Assembly: GCF_024586455.1 (NCBI RefSeq)
Contig: NC_065922.1
Coordinates: 27,090,089-27,154,088 of the forward strand
Direction: 5' to 3'
DNA from: Bactrocera neohumeralis
Taxonomy: Eukaryota > Arthropoda > Insecta > Diptera > Tephritidae
DNA: 64,000 nucleotides
How positions within the stretch are numbered: the stretch's first letter is position 1; each line of letters opens with the position of its first letter. The position numbers were made by a program, and so were the translations under genes. Below, in pieces: positions 13,216-23,370 of this stretch. The notes beneath the pieces were generated by a model. It saw only the letters and a program-made list of their open reading frames with translations. It was not told the origin of the DNA and ran no database searches.

Positions 13216-13840
13216 GAAATTGTCAATTGAAAACTGCCGAATCGCAGTGAGCCGGCGCACCGATAGCAAGACCAGGATTAGCGAACGGGAAGGTTTTACT
13301 ATGTGTTTGATGGTATTTGTAGAAAATCATCTACGATTATCTGCTCTGCTTCGGCCCAACTTCTACTTAGGCCTGTACTGCGAACAATTGGATCTCCTAA
13401 AGGAAGCAATCGCCTAGAACAGCTTTGTCCAATGAGAATGGAGTTGTGTTTCACTAGGACAACCTCTGACCATGCACATCGATAGTAGCTCGCTAGAAGC
13501 TTTATGAGCTTGTGTTGGCAGTTCTTATGCATCCATCTTATAGTCCCGATCTAACACGAAGTTATACCTACCCATCCCTGTCTATAGCGAACAACTTTGC
13601 AAGTGCCCCATTTTTGGCAATAGCGACTGGGTGCAAATATGAAATCAATAGCAATGAGTTATTTGGCGAAACGGGTCATATCTGACCATAATGAATTCGT
13701 AGTCATTAAGCTAAGTGAAACCTTCAATTTAATAGAAGAATAATATATATTTTCTTTATTATACCTATTTTGTTGCTTATTCCTTCTATAAGTTCCACAG
13801 GACAATTCGTTTGCCTTAGATTTGATATACAATATTGCTC
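13216..13840. other. Intergenic DNA
   Basis: Overlapping small frames around 13300-13530 on both strands show no domain. No repeat recognised. Confidence 0.4.
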
Positions 13841-13844
13841 TTTA

Positions 13845-14240
13845 GTGCCTCCAAAAGCATCATGGGGTTTTGCTGCGGCGTAGAGGCAGTTCCTTTTCGT
13901 GCTGTGAAGGCGGCTTTAAAATCGACGAAGAGGTGATGTGTACGGATCTTCCTTGCACGGGTCTATTCCATGGACCTACTCGCCTCAGTCCTTATACCGT
14001 TCACCGCACTTCGCACTGATATCAGCCTTTACTCTCTTGAGGACATCAGCCAACTGGCCACCTTCCCAATTAAGGGACTGAACATTCCATGTGCATGCTC
14101 TTAAATCGTTATGCTGAACACGTTTGGAGTGGTAGTTATCAAACGAAGGGGTCTTTCATCCGATGCTGTTTTGATCTTTTTATTGGGTGTGTTGTTTAAC
14201 GTGGCGGCTCCCAAACCCACAATCCTAGGGAGGCATGATT
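13845..14240 (-). mobile_element. Internally deleted RTE fragment
   Basis: Minus strand, from high to low coordinate: an RTE leader piece near 14195-14235 (GGCGGCTCCCAAACCCA on the plus strand), the start of the endonuclease domain at 14000-14095 (reading close to WNVQSLNWEGGQLADVLKRV), then a jump to the reverse transcriptase block around the first catalytic aspartate at 13868-13970 (the complement of HHLFVDFKAAF...TKRSCLY). About 1.5 kb of the parent is missing between the blocks. It is a dead copy. Confidence 0.7.
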
Positions 14241-14420
14241 CGCTTCCTTCACTTCATAAATTGCCTGCAACAAATATGCACCTTCTTGGAAAGTTTACTT
14301 ACTTCTTCTCAGGTCACATTACACTGTTAAATATATCATATTAGTATTAAAATCTAACACCAACTTCCGTCTTAGGCATATTTTCTTGAAAGCTTTCAAA
14401 AACTAACTTTTTCCCGCACA
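14241..14420. other. No feature recognised
   Basis: Short AT-rich spacer before the duplicated gap flank. Confidence 0.4.
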
Positions 14421-14553
14421 ATTGAATATTAAAAATTGCCAGTCACTGACTCAAATCCATATAAATCGAAAAAGTGGAAATGGAAATGGCAAGTTAATGT
14501 AAAGCCACCAAATAGAGCGTTTAACAATATAATGAGCTGCTGCCGTTGCCACC
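14421..14553 (+). repeat. Gap-flanking duplicate, copy 1
   Basis: This 133 bp segment is almost identical to 52959-53104. By eye the differences are one substitution and a 13 bp indel (the second copy has an extra ACCAACTAACCGC). It ends exactly at the N gap, whereas the second copy starts exactly after the other N gap. Such near-identity is far higher than among the old repeats in the window and suggests allelic or overlapping contig ends. Confidence 0.85.
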
Positions 14554-14653
14554 NNNNNNNNNNNNNNNNNNNNNNNNNNNNNNNNNNNNNNNNNNNNNNN
14601 NNNNNNNNNNNNNNNNNNNNNNNNNNNNNNNNNNNNNNNNNNNNNNNNNNNNN
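14554..14653. other. Assembly gap (100 N)
   Basis: Exactly 100 N, the usual arbitrary length for a scaffold gap of unknown size. Confidence 0.99.
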
Positions 14654-15394
14654 TTTGTATTTCATTCACAATAGATGAAAATTGGCCATTTTTAACAATT
14701 TTGCCAACGAAAATCTCACAAACTCCCTAAAATTTTGAAAGAAAGAAAGAAGAAACTATCTCTCTGTTAACTTACGTTAAGGAAGACCGATAAAAGAGTA
14801 AAGCACAAAAGCGATTATACAGAGGGAAATAAAGGGGTGAATGTGAAATCAAGCTCTATATCTACATAGCTCTAGATATTAGGAAAACCTATAAATAGTG
14901 AATATGACTGGTGTTAGTCTCTAATTCAAGTAGTTCTGATTGGATAAAAGAGAGATTTATGATAGATAGATATATGTATTTAATTCTGATTCCACTTGAA
15001 ATGTAGACATGAGATAATATTAAGGGTTCAAAAGTTTCCTAATACCGGAAATGGGATTGGACCTTCTAATTCGGTTATAGCTGTAGGTATTACATATAAT
15101 TTTCATACCTCAACTGAAATAATCGAAATGCGTCTCACACATTACTTAGAAGATAGGTATCGTAGAAACTCTTACTAATATTTTCAAGGGTATAGCTTGA
15201 GCCAAAATAATTTTTAAACGCGCTTACTTGTTATTTCATACAAAACCACAAAATTTTATCAAATCGGAAGCTTTGCAGTGGTTAGAGCACAGTCTTACAC
15301 TCCAAAAGAACTAAAAGTTCTTTTAGGATCGCTCCTAAATCGATCGACCTGAACGAAACCGATTTGTGCTGGATTCCGTTGTTGTTTTTTCTTC
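14654..15394. other. Intergenic DNA left of the RTE insertion
   Basis: AT-rich, no domain. The RTE body begins near 15395 where endonuclease-encoding sequence becomes readable. Confidence 0.4.
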
Positions 15395-15397
15395 TAG

Positions 15398-15645
15398 CGG
15401 TGATAGACGGAAGACACGTCTCCAGTGTTCTAGACGTGCGTACGCTCCGAGGTCCTAACATCGACTCGGATCACTATCTCGTTGCAGCCAAGATACGCAC
15501 CCGCCTCTGTGCAGCAAAAAACGCACGTCAACAAACACAAGGAAGGTTCGACGTCGAGAAGCTGCAATCACAACAGACAGCCGAACGATTTTCTACTCGG
15601 CTTGCACTCCTGCTCTCTGAGGCACTCGTCAACAACTCGGTATAA
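15398..15645 (+). pseudogene. RTE endonuclease domain, C-terminal remnant
   Basis: About 80 codons encode the end of an apurinic-type endonuclease domain: RHVSSVLDV, GPNIDSDHYLVAAKIRTRL (SDH holds the catalytic Asp-His of the last motif), then the linker EKLQSQQTAERFSTRLALLL. The frame stops at NNSV and continues in another frame as GISNSLRTAATET, which joins the large reverse transcriptase frame. The N-terminal catalytic residues are absent, so the domain cannot cut DNA. Confidence 0.8.
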
Positions 15646-15713
15646 GGGAACTGTGGGACGGCATTTCAAATTCCTTACGTACAGCTGCAACCGAAACCAT
15701 TGGTTTTCGGAAA

Positions 15714-17675
15714 GTGCAAAAGAACAGCGGGTACGACGAGGAGTGCCGTGTCGCAGCGGAGAGAAAACAGGCTGCCTACCTCGCAACGTTACGATCGACC
15801 ACTACACGTGCGGGATGGGATAGATACCGAGAGTTGAAGAGGGAAGCGAGACGCATTTGCAGACAGAAGAAGAAAGAGGCCGAAATGCGTGAGTACGAAG
15901 AGCTTGATAAGCTGGCCGACAGGGGTAATGCTCGAAAATTCTACGAAAAAATGCGGCGGCTTACAGAAGGTTTCCAAGACCGGAGCATACCTTGTAGAAC
16001 CCCCAAAGGTGATCTAGTCACTGATGCCCAGAGCATACTTAAATTATGGAGGGAACACTTCTCCAGCCTGCTGAATGGCAGTGAACGCACAACACCAGGA
16101 GAAGAAGAACCCGATTTCCCAATCGATGACGATGGAGCAGACGTTCCATTACCCGACCATGAAGAAGTTCGAATAGCAATTGCCCGCCTCAAAAACAACA
16201 AAGCGGCAGGGGCCGACGGACTACCGGCCGAGCTATTCAAACACGGCGGCGAAGAACTAATAGGGTGCATGCATCAGCTTCTTTGTAAAATATGGTCGGA
16301 CGAAAGCATGCCCAACGATTGGAATTTAAGTGTGCTATGCCCAATCCATAAAAAAGGAGACCCCACAATCTGCGCCAACTACCGTGGGATTAGCCTCCTG
16401 AACATCGCATATAAGGTTCTATCGAGCGTATTGTGTGAAAGATTAAAGCCCACCGTCAACAAACTGATTGGACTTTATCAGTGTGGCTTCAGACCTGGAA
16501 AATCAACAACCGACCAGATATTCACCATGCGCCAAATCTTGGAAAAGACCCGTGAAAGGAGAATCGACACACACCACCTCTTTGTCGATTTCAAAGCTGC
16601 TTTCGACAGCACGAAAAGGAGCTGCCTTTATGCCGCGATGTCTGAATTTGGTATCCCCGCAAAACTAATACGGCTGTGTAAGTTGACGCTGAGCAACACG
16701 AAAAGCTCCGTCAGGATCGGGAAGGACCTCTCCGAGCCGTTCGATACCAAACGAGGTTTCAGACAAGGCGACTCCCTATCGTGTGACTTCTTCAACCTGC
16801 TTCTGGAGAAAATAGTTCGAGCTGCAGAACTAAACAGAGAAGGTACCATCTTCTATAAGAGTGTACAGCTGCTGGCGTATGCCGACGATATTGATATCAT
16901 CGGCCTCAACACCCGCGCCGTTAGTTCTGCTTTCTCCAGGCTGGACAAGGAAGCACAGAAAATGGGTCTGGCAGTGAACGAGGGCAAAACGAAATATCTC
17001 CTGTCATCAAACAAACAGTCGTCGCACTCGCGACTTGGCTCTCACGTCACTGTTGACAGTCATAACTTTGAAGTTGTAGATAATTTCGTCTACTTAGGAA
17101 CCAGTATTAACACCACGAACAATGTCAGCCTGGAAATCCAACGCAGGATTGCTCTTGCCAACAGGTGCTACTTCGGACTGAGTAGGCAATTGAAAAGTAA
17201 AGTCCTCTCTCGACGAACAAAAACTAAACTCTATAAGTCCCTCATAATTCCCGTCCTGCTATATGGTGCAGAGGCTTGGGCGATGACAGCAACCGATGAG
17301 TCGACGTTACGAGTTTTCGAGAGAAAAATTCTGCGAAAGATTTATGGTCCTTTGCGCATTGGCCACGGCGAATATCGCATTCGATGGAACGATGAGCTGT
17401 ACGAGATATACGACGACATTGACATAGTTCAGCGAATTAAAAGACAGCGGCTACGCTGGCTAGGTCATGTTGTCCGGATGGATGAAAACACTCCAGCTCT
17501 GAAAGTATTCGACGCAGTACCCGCCGGGGGAAGCAGAGGAAGAGGAAGACCTCCACTCCGTTGGAAGGACCAAGTGGAGAAGGACCTGGCTTCGCTTGGA
17601 ATATCCAATTGGCGCCACGTAGCGAAAAGAAGAAACGACTGGCGCGCTGTTGTTAACTCGGCTATAATCGCGTAA
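15714..17675 (+). CDS. RTE reverse transcriptase polyprotein, partial
   Basis: A 653-codon open frame encoding the RTE reverse transcriptase and C-terminal region; the real frame continues upstream across a frameshift into the endonuclease, and the first codon here is GTG, not a genuine start. Visible motifs: KNNKAAGADGLPAELF (~160-180), PIHKKGDP and NYRGISLLN (~210-230), GFRPGKSTTDQIF (~255-270), first catalytic FVDFKAAFD (290-298), RQGDSLS (~350), catalytic YADD (389-392), then NEGKTKYLL. The C-terminus has YGAEAW, LRWLGHVVRMDE and the basic GGSRGRGRPPLRWKDQ typical of RTE/CR1-like elements. It would copy element RNA at a nicked chromosomal target in the nucleus. The long open frame suggests a fairly young insertion, although without an endonuclease it cannot move by itself. 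Confidence 0.88.
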   Translation: MQKNSGYDEECRVAAERKQAAYLATLRSTTTRAGWDRYRELKREARRICRQKKKEAEMREYEELDKLADRGNARKFYEKMRRLTEGFQDRSIPCRTPKGDLVTDAQSILKLWREHFSSLLNGSERTTPGEEEPDFPIDDDGADVPLPDHEEVRIAIARLKNNKAAGADGLPAELFKHGGEELIGCMHQLLCKIWSDESMPNDWNLSVLCPIHKKGDPTICANYRGISLLNIAYKVLSSVLCERLKPTVNKLIGLYQCGFRPGKSTTDQIFTMRQILEKTRERRIDTHHLFVDFKAAFDSTKRSCLYAAMSEFGIPAKLIRLCKLTLSNTKSSVRIGKDLSEPFDTKRGFRQGDSLSCDFFNLLLEKIVRAAELNREGTIFYKSVQLLAYADDIDIIGLNTRAVSSAFSRLDKEAQKMGLAVNEGKTKYLLSSNKQSSHSRLGSHVTVDSHNFEVVDNFVYLGTSINTTNNVSLEIQRRIALANRCYFGLSRQLKSKVLSRRTKTKLYKSLIIPVLLYGAEAWAMTATDESTLRVFERKILRKIYGPLRIGHGEYRIRWNDELYEIYDDIDIVQRIKRQRLRWLGHVVRMDENTPALKVFDAVPAGGSRGRGRPPLRWKDQVEKDLASLGISNWRHVAKRRNDWRAVVNSAIIA

Positions 17676-17712
17676 GCGGTGTCTACGCCAATTAAGAAGA
17701 AGAAGAAGGTTA

Positions 17713-18585
17713 TCTAAACCCTATTTGGGTGGCTAGACAAGATAGTTGTCAACGAAATCATAAAACGAGGTGCCCAAGAACGGCAGATATATTTCGGCAG
17801 GGTCAGGCGAAAGGAAAAGGGTTAGATGAGTGGAAAGCATTAGTCATGCCAAGGGGTAGTTAGAGATAGACCGGAACCCGTTGCACCCAGAACTTATATT
17901 TGGTATGTCGGGGACTATTTCGGATAGGTAGAAGTTTGGTCTGCTACAATATATGTATAGGACGAAATTGCGCTACGACCACTCTAGATTCGCGAAGCAT
18001 GTTTCGACATGCTCTTCGTCTCTGGATTGACTCTATGTAATACATTCTCTAAGATGTAGTCGGTGCAGGTGTTTGCACCACTATGAATGGCGTTCAGCGC
18101 GGGACTGAAGTTATTTGCGCCCATAGACTGGTCGGTGTATTGGATTATGTCGTTGACATAATCAAAGTATGATTTCTTGATGCACCTTGGAGGCGAAATG
18201 ACTATAATGATGATTTCTTCGAAAGCATTCCAGCCAAAAATGCTCAGAGAAGAGTGCATTGTGTTTCTGCAACGTGCTATACAGGTGTTCAATGAGAGAC
18301 ATTAAGAGGCATCCTGTTATCGGACTGATTGCATTGTGATGTCTGTAGCTTCGTCTTCTGCGTTGCACTACATCCAGGCAACCATCTCGGTGCTAGTTAA
18401 TAACCAGCCAGCCTAACGCCTTATACCGACATGGTTTGTTTGTCTTTCACCCAAGTGCTGCCGGTGAGCGGCATAAAGATTTTGTGGTGGCTTTGTACCA
18501 TGGCAATAATCGCGAACGTATGAGGAGTGAACGAGTAGAGATCAGAAGATTTCTGCTCGTTCACCTCAGTAGATTTCTACTATGT
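17713..18585. other. Unassigned DNA between two retroelements
   Basis: The longest frame is 102 codons on the minus strand (17984-18292); it shows no domain I recognise. 18420-18560 could be upstream remains of the R1/LOA-like relic, but the reading is not clear. Confidence 0.3.
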
Positions 18586-18589
18586 TATC

Positions 18590-19010
18590 GAAAGTAACAC
18601 CTCAAACCTTGATTTCGTGGAGGAAAGTATAGTATCTCTCACCATAGGTGAGTGTGAGATTCATTCACAGCCATAACTAAAAAATCTGGGATTAATAATA
18701 GACCCAAGGCTCAAATTGAAGGATCACCTCGAATATACTGCAGATAAAGCAAATTAAATCCTAAACGCCTTATCAAAATATCAAATATGGATCTAGGCGC
18801 AGGGTATTAAAGCGTATGTCAGACATATAAGCACAGTATACATGCTGTTGTCACTAAGAATTACCAGTGCTTTTCGAACAATATCAAGCGGTGCTGCTGA
18901 AGTAATAGCCAGTATGATGCCAATTGACATCCAGGGTGAGGAATACGACGGGTATACAAGCTGTGAGGGCCGTCCTACCTAATCGAAATACTAAGTGGAC
19001 ATGGATGCAT
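18590..19010 (+). mobile_element. R1/LOA-group non-LTR retrotransposon relic
   Basis: With stops and frameshifts the plus strand reads SLTIGECEIHSQP, LGLIIDPRLKLKDHLEYTADKAN, ALSKYQ, then LLSLRITSAFRTISSGAAEVIASMMPIDI. This order corresponds to the region after the reverse transcriptase core in R1/LOA-group elements (the conserved LGV.ID..L.F..H and the LR..SAYRTVS...V.AG..PI.. block). The intervening LLYG block is lost. No intact domain remains, so it is a dead fragment with uncertain ends. Confidence 0.65.
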
Positions 19011-19663
19011 TAGAAGCTACCTATACAGATTCCAACACGACATTAGTCCGAACTGACCGACATGTTCAGAGTGCTTTGAAGACTATGAGCATGTATTTTT
19101 TATTGCCCTCACTTTTTAAGTACAAGGGGAAAACTCAAACCTACACTCGTTGGCAGTTTTACACTGGGAACACGACACTTTGATGTCACTTATGTGTCAG
19201 TCAACTGTGAACTGAAAAACTGTCAGCGAAGTGGAAGCCTCAATCAATCTGTAGAAGAAACATTGATAAATGTTTTAGAACTACGACGTAATACTTAAAC
19301 GGGTGGTCACGTTGGGAGTAGGTTAGGTTTAACGGATTGAAATTTCGCAATCCCGATTTTGATGCTTTCCCCTACTTTATAAATAGACAAAAGGTTTAAT
19401 GTCATCAATTGGGATAATAAGATCCAGTCTGCACTTCTTCGGCCAGTTAGCCAACATGATCCCTGCGAATTTAACTTAACTAATGGAAATATTTTTTGAA
19501 AGGCGTTGCTACCTATTATTTTTTTTAGTACAAGTTGCCACCTGTTTAAATTTGATCATGAATTCAAAAAAATAAGAACAAAATATTGAAAAATTAGTAG
19601 CATTACATTAAACACAAACATATGTATACATACATATATGTATGTATGTAAATGTATATTATA
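19011..19663. other. Intergenic DNA with TATG microsatellite
   Basis: Featureless except for a TACATA/TATG-rich tract at 19615-19662, directly before the older mariner; its TA target lies in this tract. Confidence 0.45.
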
Positions 19664-20195
19664 CGTAGGTTGCCCTTTATATTTCATGATTTGGCAACCC
19701 AGTGACGTAATATGGCAACTGTACCGTACAGCTTGACATTTTTAATGTTATACGTACTCAGAACACTTTAATTAAATTTATTCACAGTAACTTAAAACTT
19801 TCGGCTTAGCTACAAAATGGAATTAAACATTTTCGCGCGGTTATTTTTTACAATTTTCAACGTGGATTAACTCAGAAACAGTACATCGCTGAAACAAATT
19901 GGATTTATGATTATGAAGCTCCATCAAGGACCGATATTTATCGATGATATAGAGAATTAAAACAATGTCGCAGATCGCTCTAAGACGATTTTATGGAAGA
20001 AGGTCCAAAATAATTTTTTCTTCGGGAAACTATTGAGGCTGTGCGCAAACAGATATTGCGAGATCGTCATGTGGACCTTTCGCGTAATTACGAGAACTAA
20101 TGATTAGGGTGATCAGCATACACTCAATTATGCGTGAACATTTGACTGTAAAATAATGTCAAAGTCCGGACTTGGCACCGAAAGACTGCCTTTTA

Positions 20196-21244
20196 CGGAG
20201 GCTGCTATATATATTTCTGGCCTAGGCAGCACTAAGTGTTGCCAGGTGCAATCTGACATTTCCATTGGAAAGTTTGACATTTTTTAGCATAACATCACTC
20301 AGAACGTTTTGTCATTTAATCGTGAATTGTTTTATTTACAGGGAATTAAAAATTCATCTCGTCCAAAAAATGGAATTAACTCGTGAACATTTTCGTGCTA
20401 TCATTTTTCACAACTTTCGACGTGGATTATCACGACAAGAGTGCATCGATGAACTAAAATCTTTGTATGGCTATGAAGCACCATCCTATAGCGCAGTGAA
20501 AAACTGGTACAACGAATTCAATCGTGGCCGACGCTCGCTCAAAGACGAATTCCGTGAAGGTCGTCCAAAAACAGCCGTTGTGCCAGAAAACATCGATGCC
20601 GTACGTGAACTGATAATGCAAGACCGTCATGTAACATACCTTCAGATAGAGGTATGCCTATGCATTTCTCCCACCAGCATACATTCGATATTGCATGAAC
20701 ACCTGGCCGTAAAAAAGGTTTGTTCTCGTTGGATCCCGCACAATTTGACAATCGCTCAAAAAAAGGTAAAGAAATGCTGAAAAAATACGATCGCGGTGCT
20801 TAAAAAGACATTTATAAGATCATCACAAATGACGAATCATGGACCTATGCGTATGAGCCCGAAACAAAACAGCAATCGACCGTGTGGGTCTTCCAAGACG
20901 AGCCAAATTAAACGAAAGTTGTTCGTGAAAGAAGCGCTTCGAAGCAAATGGTCGCCTGTTTCTTCGGCAAAACTGGTCATGTGGCGACTGTTCCGCTTGA
21001 GCAACGTAGGACGGTCAATTCTGAGTGGTACACCACCATTTGTTTGCCTGAAGTCTTCGGAGAAATTCGAAAAACGAACAAGAGAAGACGAATCATTGTG
21101 CACCATGACAATGCGAGCTCTCACACATCGGCTCAAACCAGCGCCTTTTTGGCCAGAATATTTTGAAAAACAATAAAACCATTTTCGTTGATAAATATTC
21201 CTATTTTCATTATTAGGCCAGAAATATGTATATAGCAGCCCTCG
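20196..21244 (+). mobile_element. Younger mariner element, internally deleted
   Basis: Terminal inverted repeats are clear: the left end reads CGGAGGCTGCTATATATATT, and the complement of the right end reads CGAGGGCTGCTATATACATA. TA target duplications lie at 20194-20195 and 21245-21246. At 1049 bp it is about 240 bp shorter than a normal mariner. The loss removes the transposase segment from after the second catalytic region to the C-terminus. It lies inside the older mariner, next to the latter's PDLAP motif. The same family occurs at 27970-28765. Confidence 0.9.
20370..21178 (+). pseudogene. Mariner transposase, broken
   Basis: The frame starts with MELTREHFRAIIFHNF and keeps the first helix-turn-helix region, the linker GYEAPSYSAVKNWYNEFNRG and the second DNA-binding half through HEHLAVKKVCSRWIPH. 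A deletion/frameshift near 20765 then breaks the frame. The first catalytic block (NDESWTYAYEPE, near 20828) and the second (VHHDNASSHTS, near 21097-21130) are still readable in other frames, with an in-frame stop between them. The third catalytic aspartate region is missing. The protein would cut and paste mariner DNA at TA sites in the nucleus; this copy cannot encode an active enzyme. Confidence 0.85.
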
Positions 21245-21489
21245 TATACCCGTACGTAAAAGACAAACTAAGAGGCCACTGTTTGTCGAGACTTGAAGAG
21301 GCCGTTTATGCGCTCAGAACGCTTGTTTTGGAAATACCTCAATAAGAGTGACAAAAGTGCTTCGAAAATTGGTTTAAACACAAGCAAAGGTACATATTTA
21401 TATAGATATTTTGAAAAACTTTAAAAGGATTTTCGATTATTATTATATGTTTTTACTCTCCAATCCCGAAATATTAAAGGCAACCCTGG

Positions 21490-22595
21490 TATAAGCATTA
21501 GAATTACATGCCCACTTTATATAGTATTTCCAACGTATTCGCAGAAACAATTGAAGTTTGCGAGTAAATTACACAGAACCATACTTTTATTTATATTTCA
21601 ATAATTTTTATTTGCCCGTTATTCCCCTTCTTTGGCAAAAGCAAAACTGCAATCTCATATCACCAACTTTCATGCAAACAACCCATGATAAATATAAATA
21701 TTAGCAGAATCACAAGTGAACGCGTGTGTTTTACATAAAAACACACAAGTTCACACATACATATGTACATATATGTATGTGCATACAGCCCAGCACATCT
21801 CAAGCGGGTGCTCAGTCCGGCAGCGCTCACGTTGCATAGAAATAAATAAAACTTTTATTATTGTTCGCTCAAATCGACGGAAAAAGCACTCACACACATA
21901 CATACGCACATCCGCACATACATGTGAACATATGATAGATAGCTGATGGGTATGGAAGTGGTCTCGCAAAGTTTCACTTATTTATTTATTTGCATTTTTA
22001 TTCCTATTTCCATTTCATGCTCTCTTGTTTGCCGCTTGTTTGTTATTGTTTAACAACATAATGGTGTGTTTAGCTAAGTGTGTGCGTGTGTGTGTGCTTT
22101 AAATATAGTTTTGTTTTACATAAATACTCATGTTCAGTTATCAATGCAATAACACCAATAACAAATGCTACAAATGCAACAAATGGGAGAACAGATAAAT
22201 AAACTGGTCAAGCGAGCAAATTTACATGAAAATATTTAGACAAAATGCCAACAATTGAAAATTTGCAAAGAAAATACCGATTTCGAGAATTATACATACA
22301 TACATATGTATAAAAATTTAGTAAGGCTAGACCAAACGAAACGGGTTTTGAAATAAATAAATACTAAAATAAATATGCATTTACAAAATTTTCAGATTTT
22401 TTTTTTCAGGTCGTAAGTGGAGTTATTTGAAGAATAAATGTTTTTTTAACAAAACAATTATTTAAATATTTAGTATTTTTAAAATCTTAGATTTAGTTCG
22501 GAGCCATGGCTTGTGATGACAATTAGAGCTGTCAAAATATACTTCTTCGTTTAGTTCTCGCACCCAGTGAAACAGGAACAATCAATGCACGAGTG
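21490..22595. other. Intergenic DNA
   Basis: Contains CACA/TACATA microsatellite patches (21735-21790, 21885-21935, 22079-22100). No coding signature. Confidence 0.45.
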
Positions 22596-22599
22596 TGCT

Positions 22600-23370
22600 A
22601 GGTGGTACCTAGGTAAAAGAGAATGCGAGCTTCAAACTGATCAATTTTATGATCAACTGAAATCTGAAGATGGCAAAAAACAAAAGCGGTTACGAGCGAA
22701 AAGTTTAAATGTAACCAATGAGCAGCTCCTTGGACAGAAAAGAATGTTTGCCAAATTTCAGATTGATATCCCCAGGCTAAATTGACCCCGCTCGTAGGAC
22801 TAATCTTTTTAAAAGAAAAATTTTCTTTCAATAAATTCATTGACACATGCAATGCGTGGGTAGTGGCGCCGTCTTGTTGAAACCAAATGTCGCCGAGTCC
22901 ACGAGCTTCAATTTCAGGCATGAAATAGTCGGTAATCATGGCGCGAAAATGGTTGCCCTTGAAGGTTCCATTCTCATCCGAATCATTTTTGAAGAAATAT
23001 AAATCGATGACTCCACCGGCCCAAACCACACCAAACCGATGTTTTTTCTGCTGAATTGGCAGTGCGAATGGCTCCAAATCTACACTACAGCCTTCGTGTA
23101 CACTCTCAGTCACGGAAGCTATATTTTCTTCAATGCGTGCTGGACGTGGTCTATTCGGTCGAATATTATCCTATAATGATTACTGGGTCTCAAGATGGCT
23201 GATGGTGTTGCGAATAGTACGCTCAGTGGGCCAATTATGTTGACCATAAGTTGAGCGATTTGTAAACGTTGTTCAGGCGTAAGTCTTTCCATCATGATTG
23301 GTCGATACTGACTGAGAAATAATGAAACAGGTATATTTGGAACGGTGATTGGAAAAGGCAGACAAGTCAC
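22600..23370 (-). mobile_element. Tc1/mariner-superfamily relic (DDE_3 type), copy C
   Basis: This is the best preserved of the four copies. On the minus strand, 23119-23370 gives a start MMERLTPEQRLQIAQLMVN (N-terminal helix-turn-helix), after which most of the DNA-binding half is deleted. The 171-codon frame 22598-23113 gives FGVVWAGGVIDLYFFKNDSDE, then FRAMITDYFMPEIEARGLG, then the second catalytic block DIWFQQDGATTHA, then LLKENFSFK. Further downstream only WGY remains of the LDFFLWGYVK block, and the third catalytic region is degenerate. It is inactive; the low-coordinate end is uncertain. Confidence 0.75.

Larger units (their letters stand above)
15395..17712 (+). mobile_element. 5'-truncated RTE-clade non-LTR retrotransposon
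   Basis: The element starts inside the endonuclease domain (IDGRHVSSVLDV, then the catalytic SDHYLV) and ends with GCGTAAGCGGTGTCTACGCC followed by a short AAG-rich tail (17692-17707), the simple-sequence tail typical of RTE elements. There is no LTR. The upstream endonuclease half is missing, as expected for a 5'-truncated insertion. One frameshift near 15640 separates the endonuclease remnant from a long open reverse transcriptase frame. At least seven shorter fragments of the same family occur in the window. No target-site duplication was identified. Confidence 0.88.
19664..21489 (+). mobile_element. Older mariner element, interrupted by a younger mariner
   Basis: The ends form an inverted repeat: the left end reads CGTAGGTTGCCCTTTATATT, and the complement of the right end reads CCAGGGTTGCCTTTAATATT. 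TA dinucleotides flank both sides (19662-19663, 21490-21491). The left part gives a decayed transposase start (MELNIF...) aligned to the younger copy's MELTREHF. It jumps near 20155 from the VK region to PDLAPKD (third catalytic aspartate region), and the C-terminus resumes after the nested insertion as YVKDKLRGHCLSRLEEA and KCFENWFKHKQ. Excluding the 1.05 kb nested element and one TA, about 0.78 kb remains against roughly 1.3 kb for a full mariner, so it was internally deleted as well. Confidence 0.82.

Noticed and set aside
17984..18292. 102-codon minus-strand frame between retroelements
   Set aside because: No recognisable motif; cannot be supported as a gene or assigned to an element.
22567..22785. 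72-codon plus-strand frame, Lys/Gln-rich
   Set aside because: Lies opposite the minus-strand frame of relic C, with no domain and no splice or promoter context.
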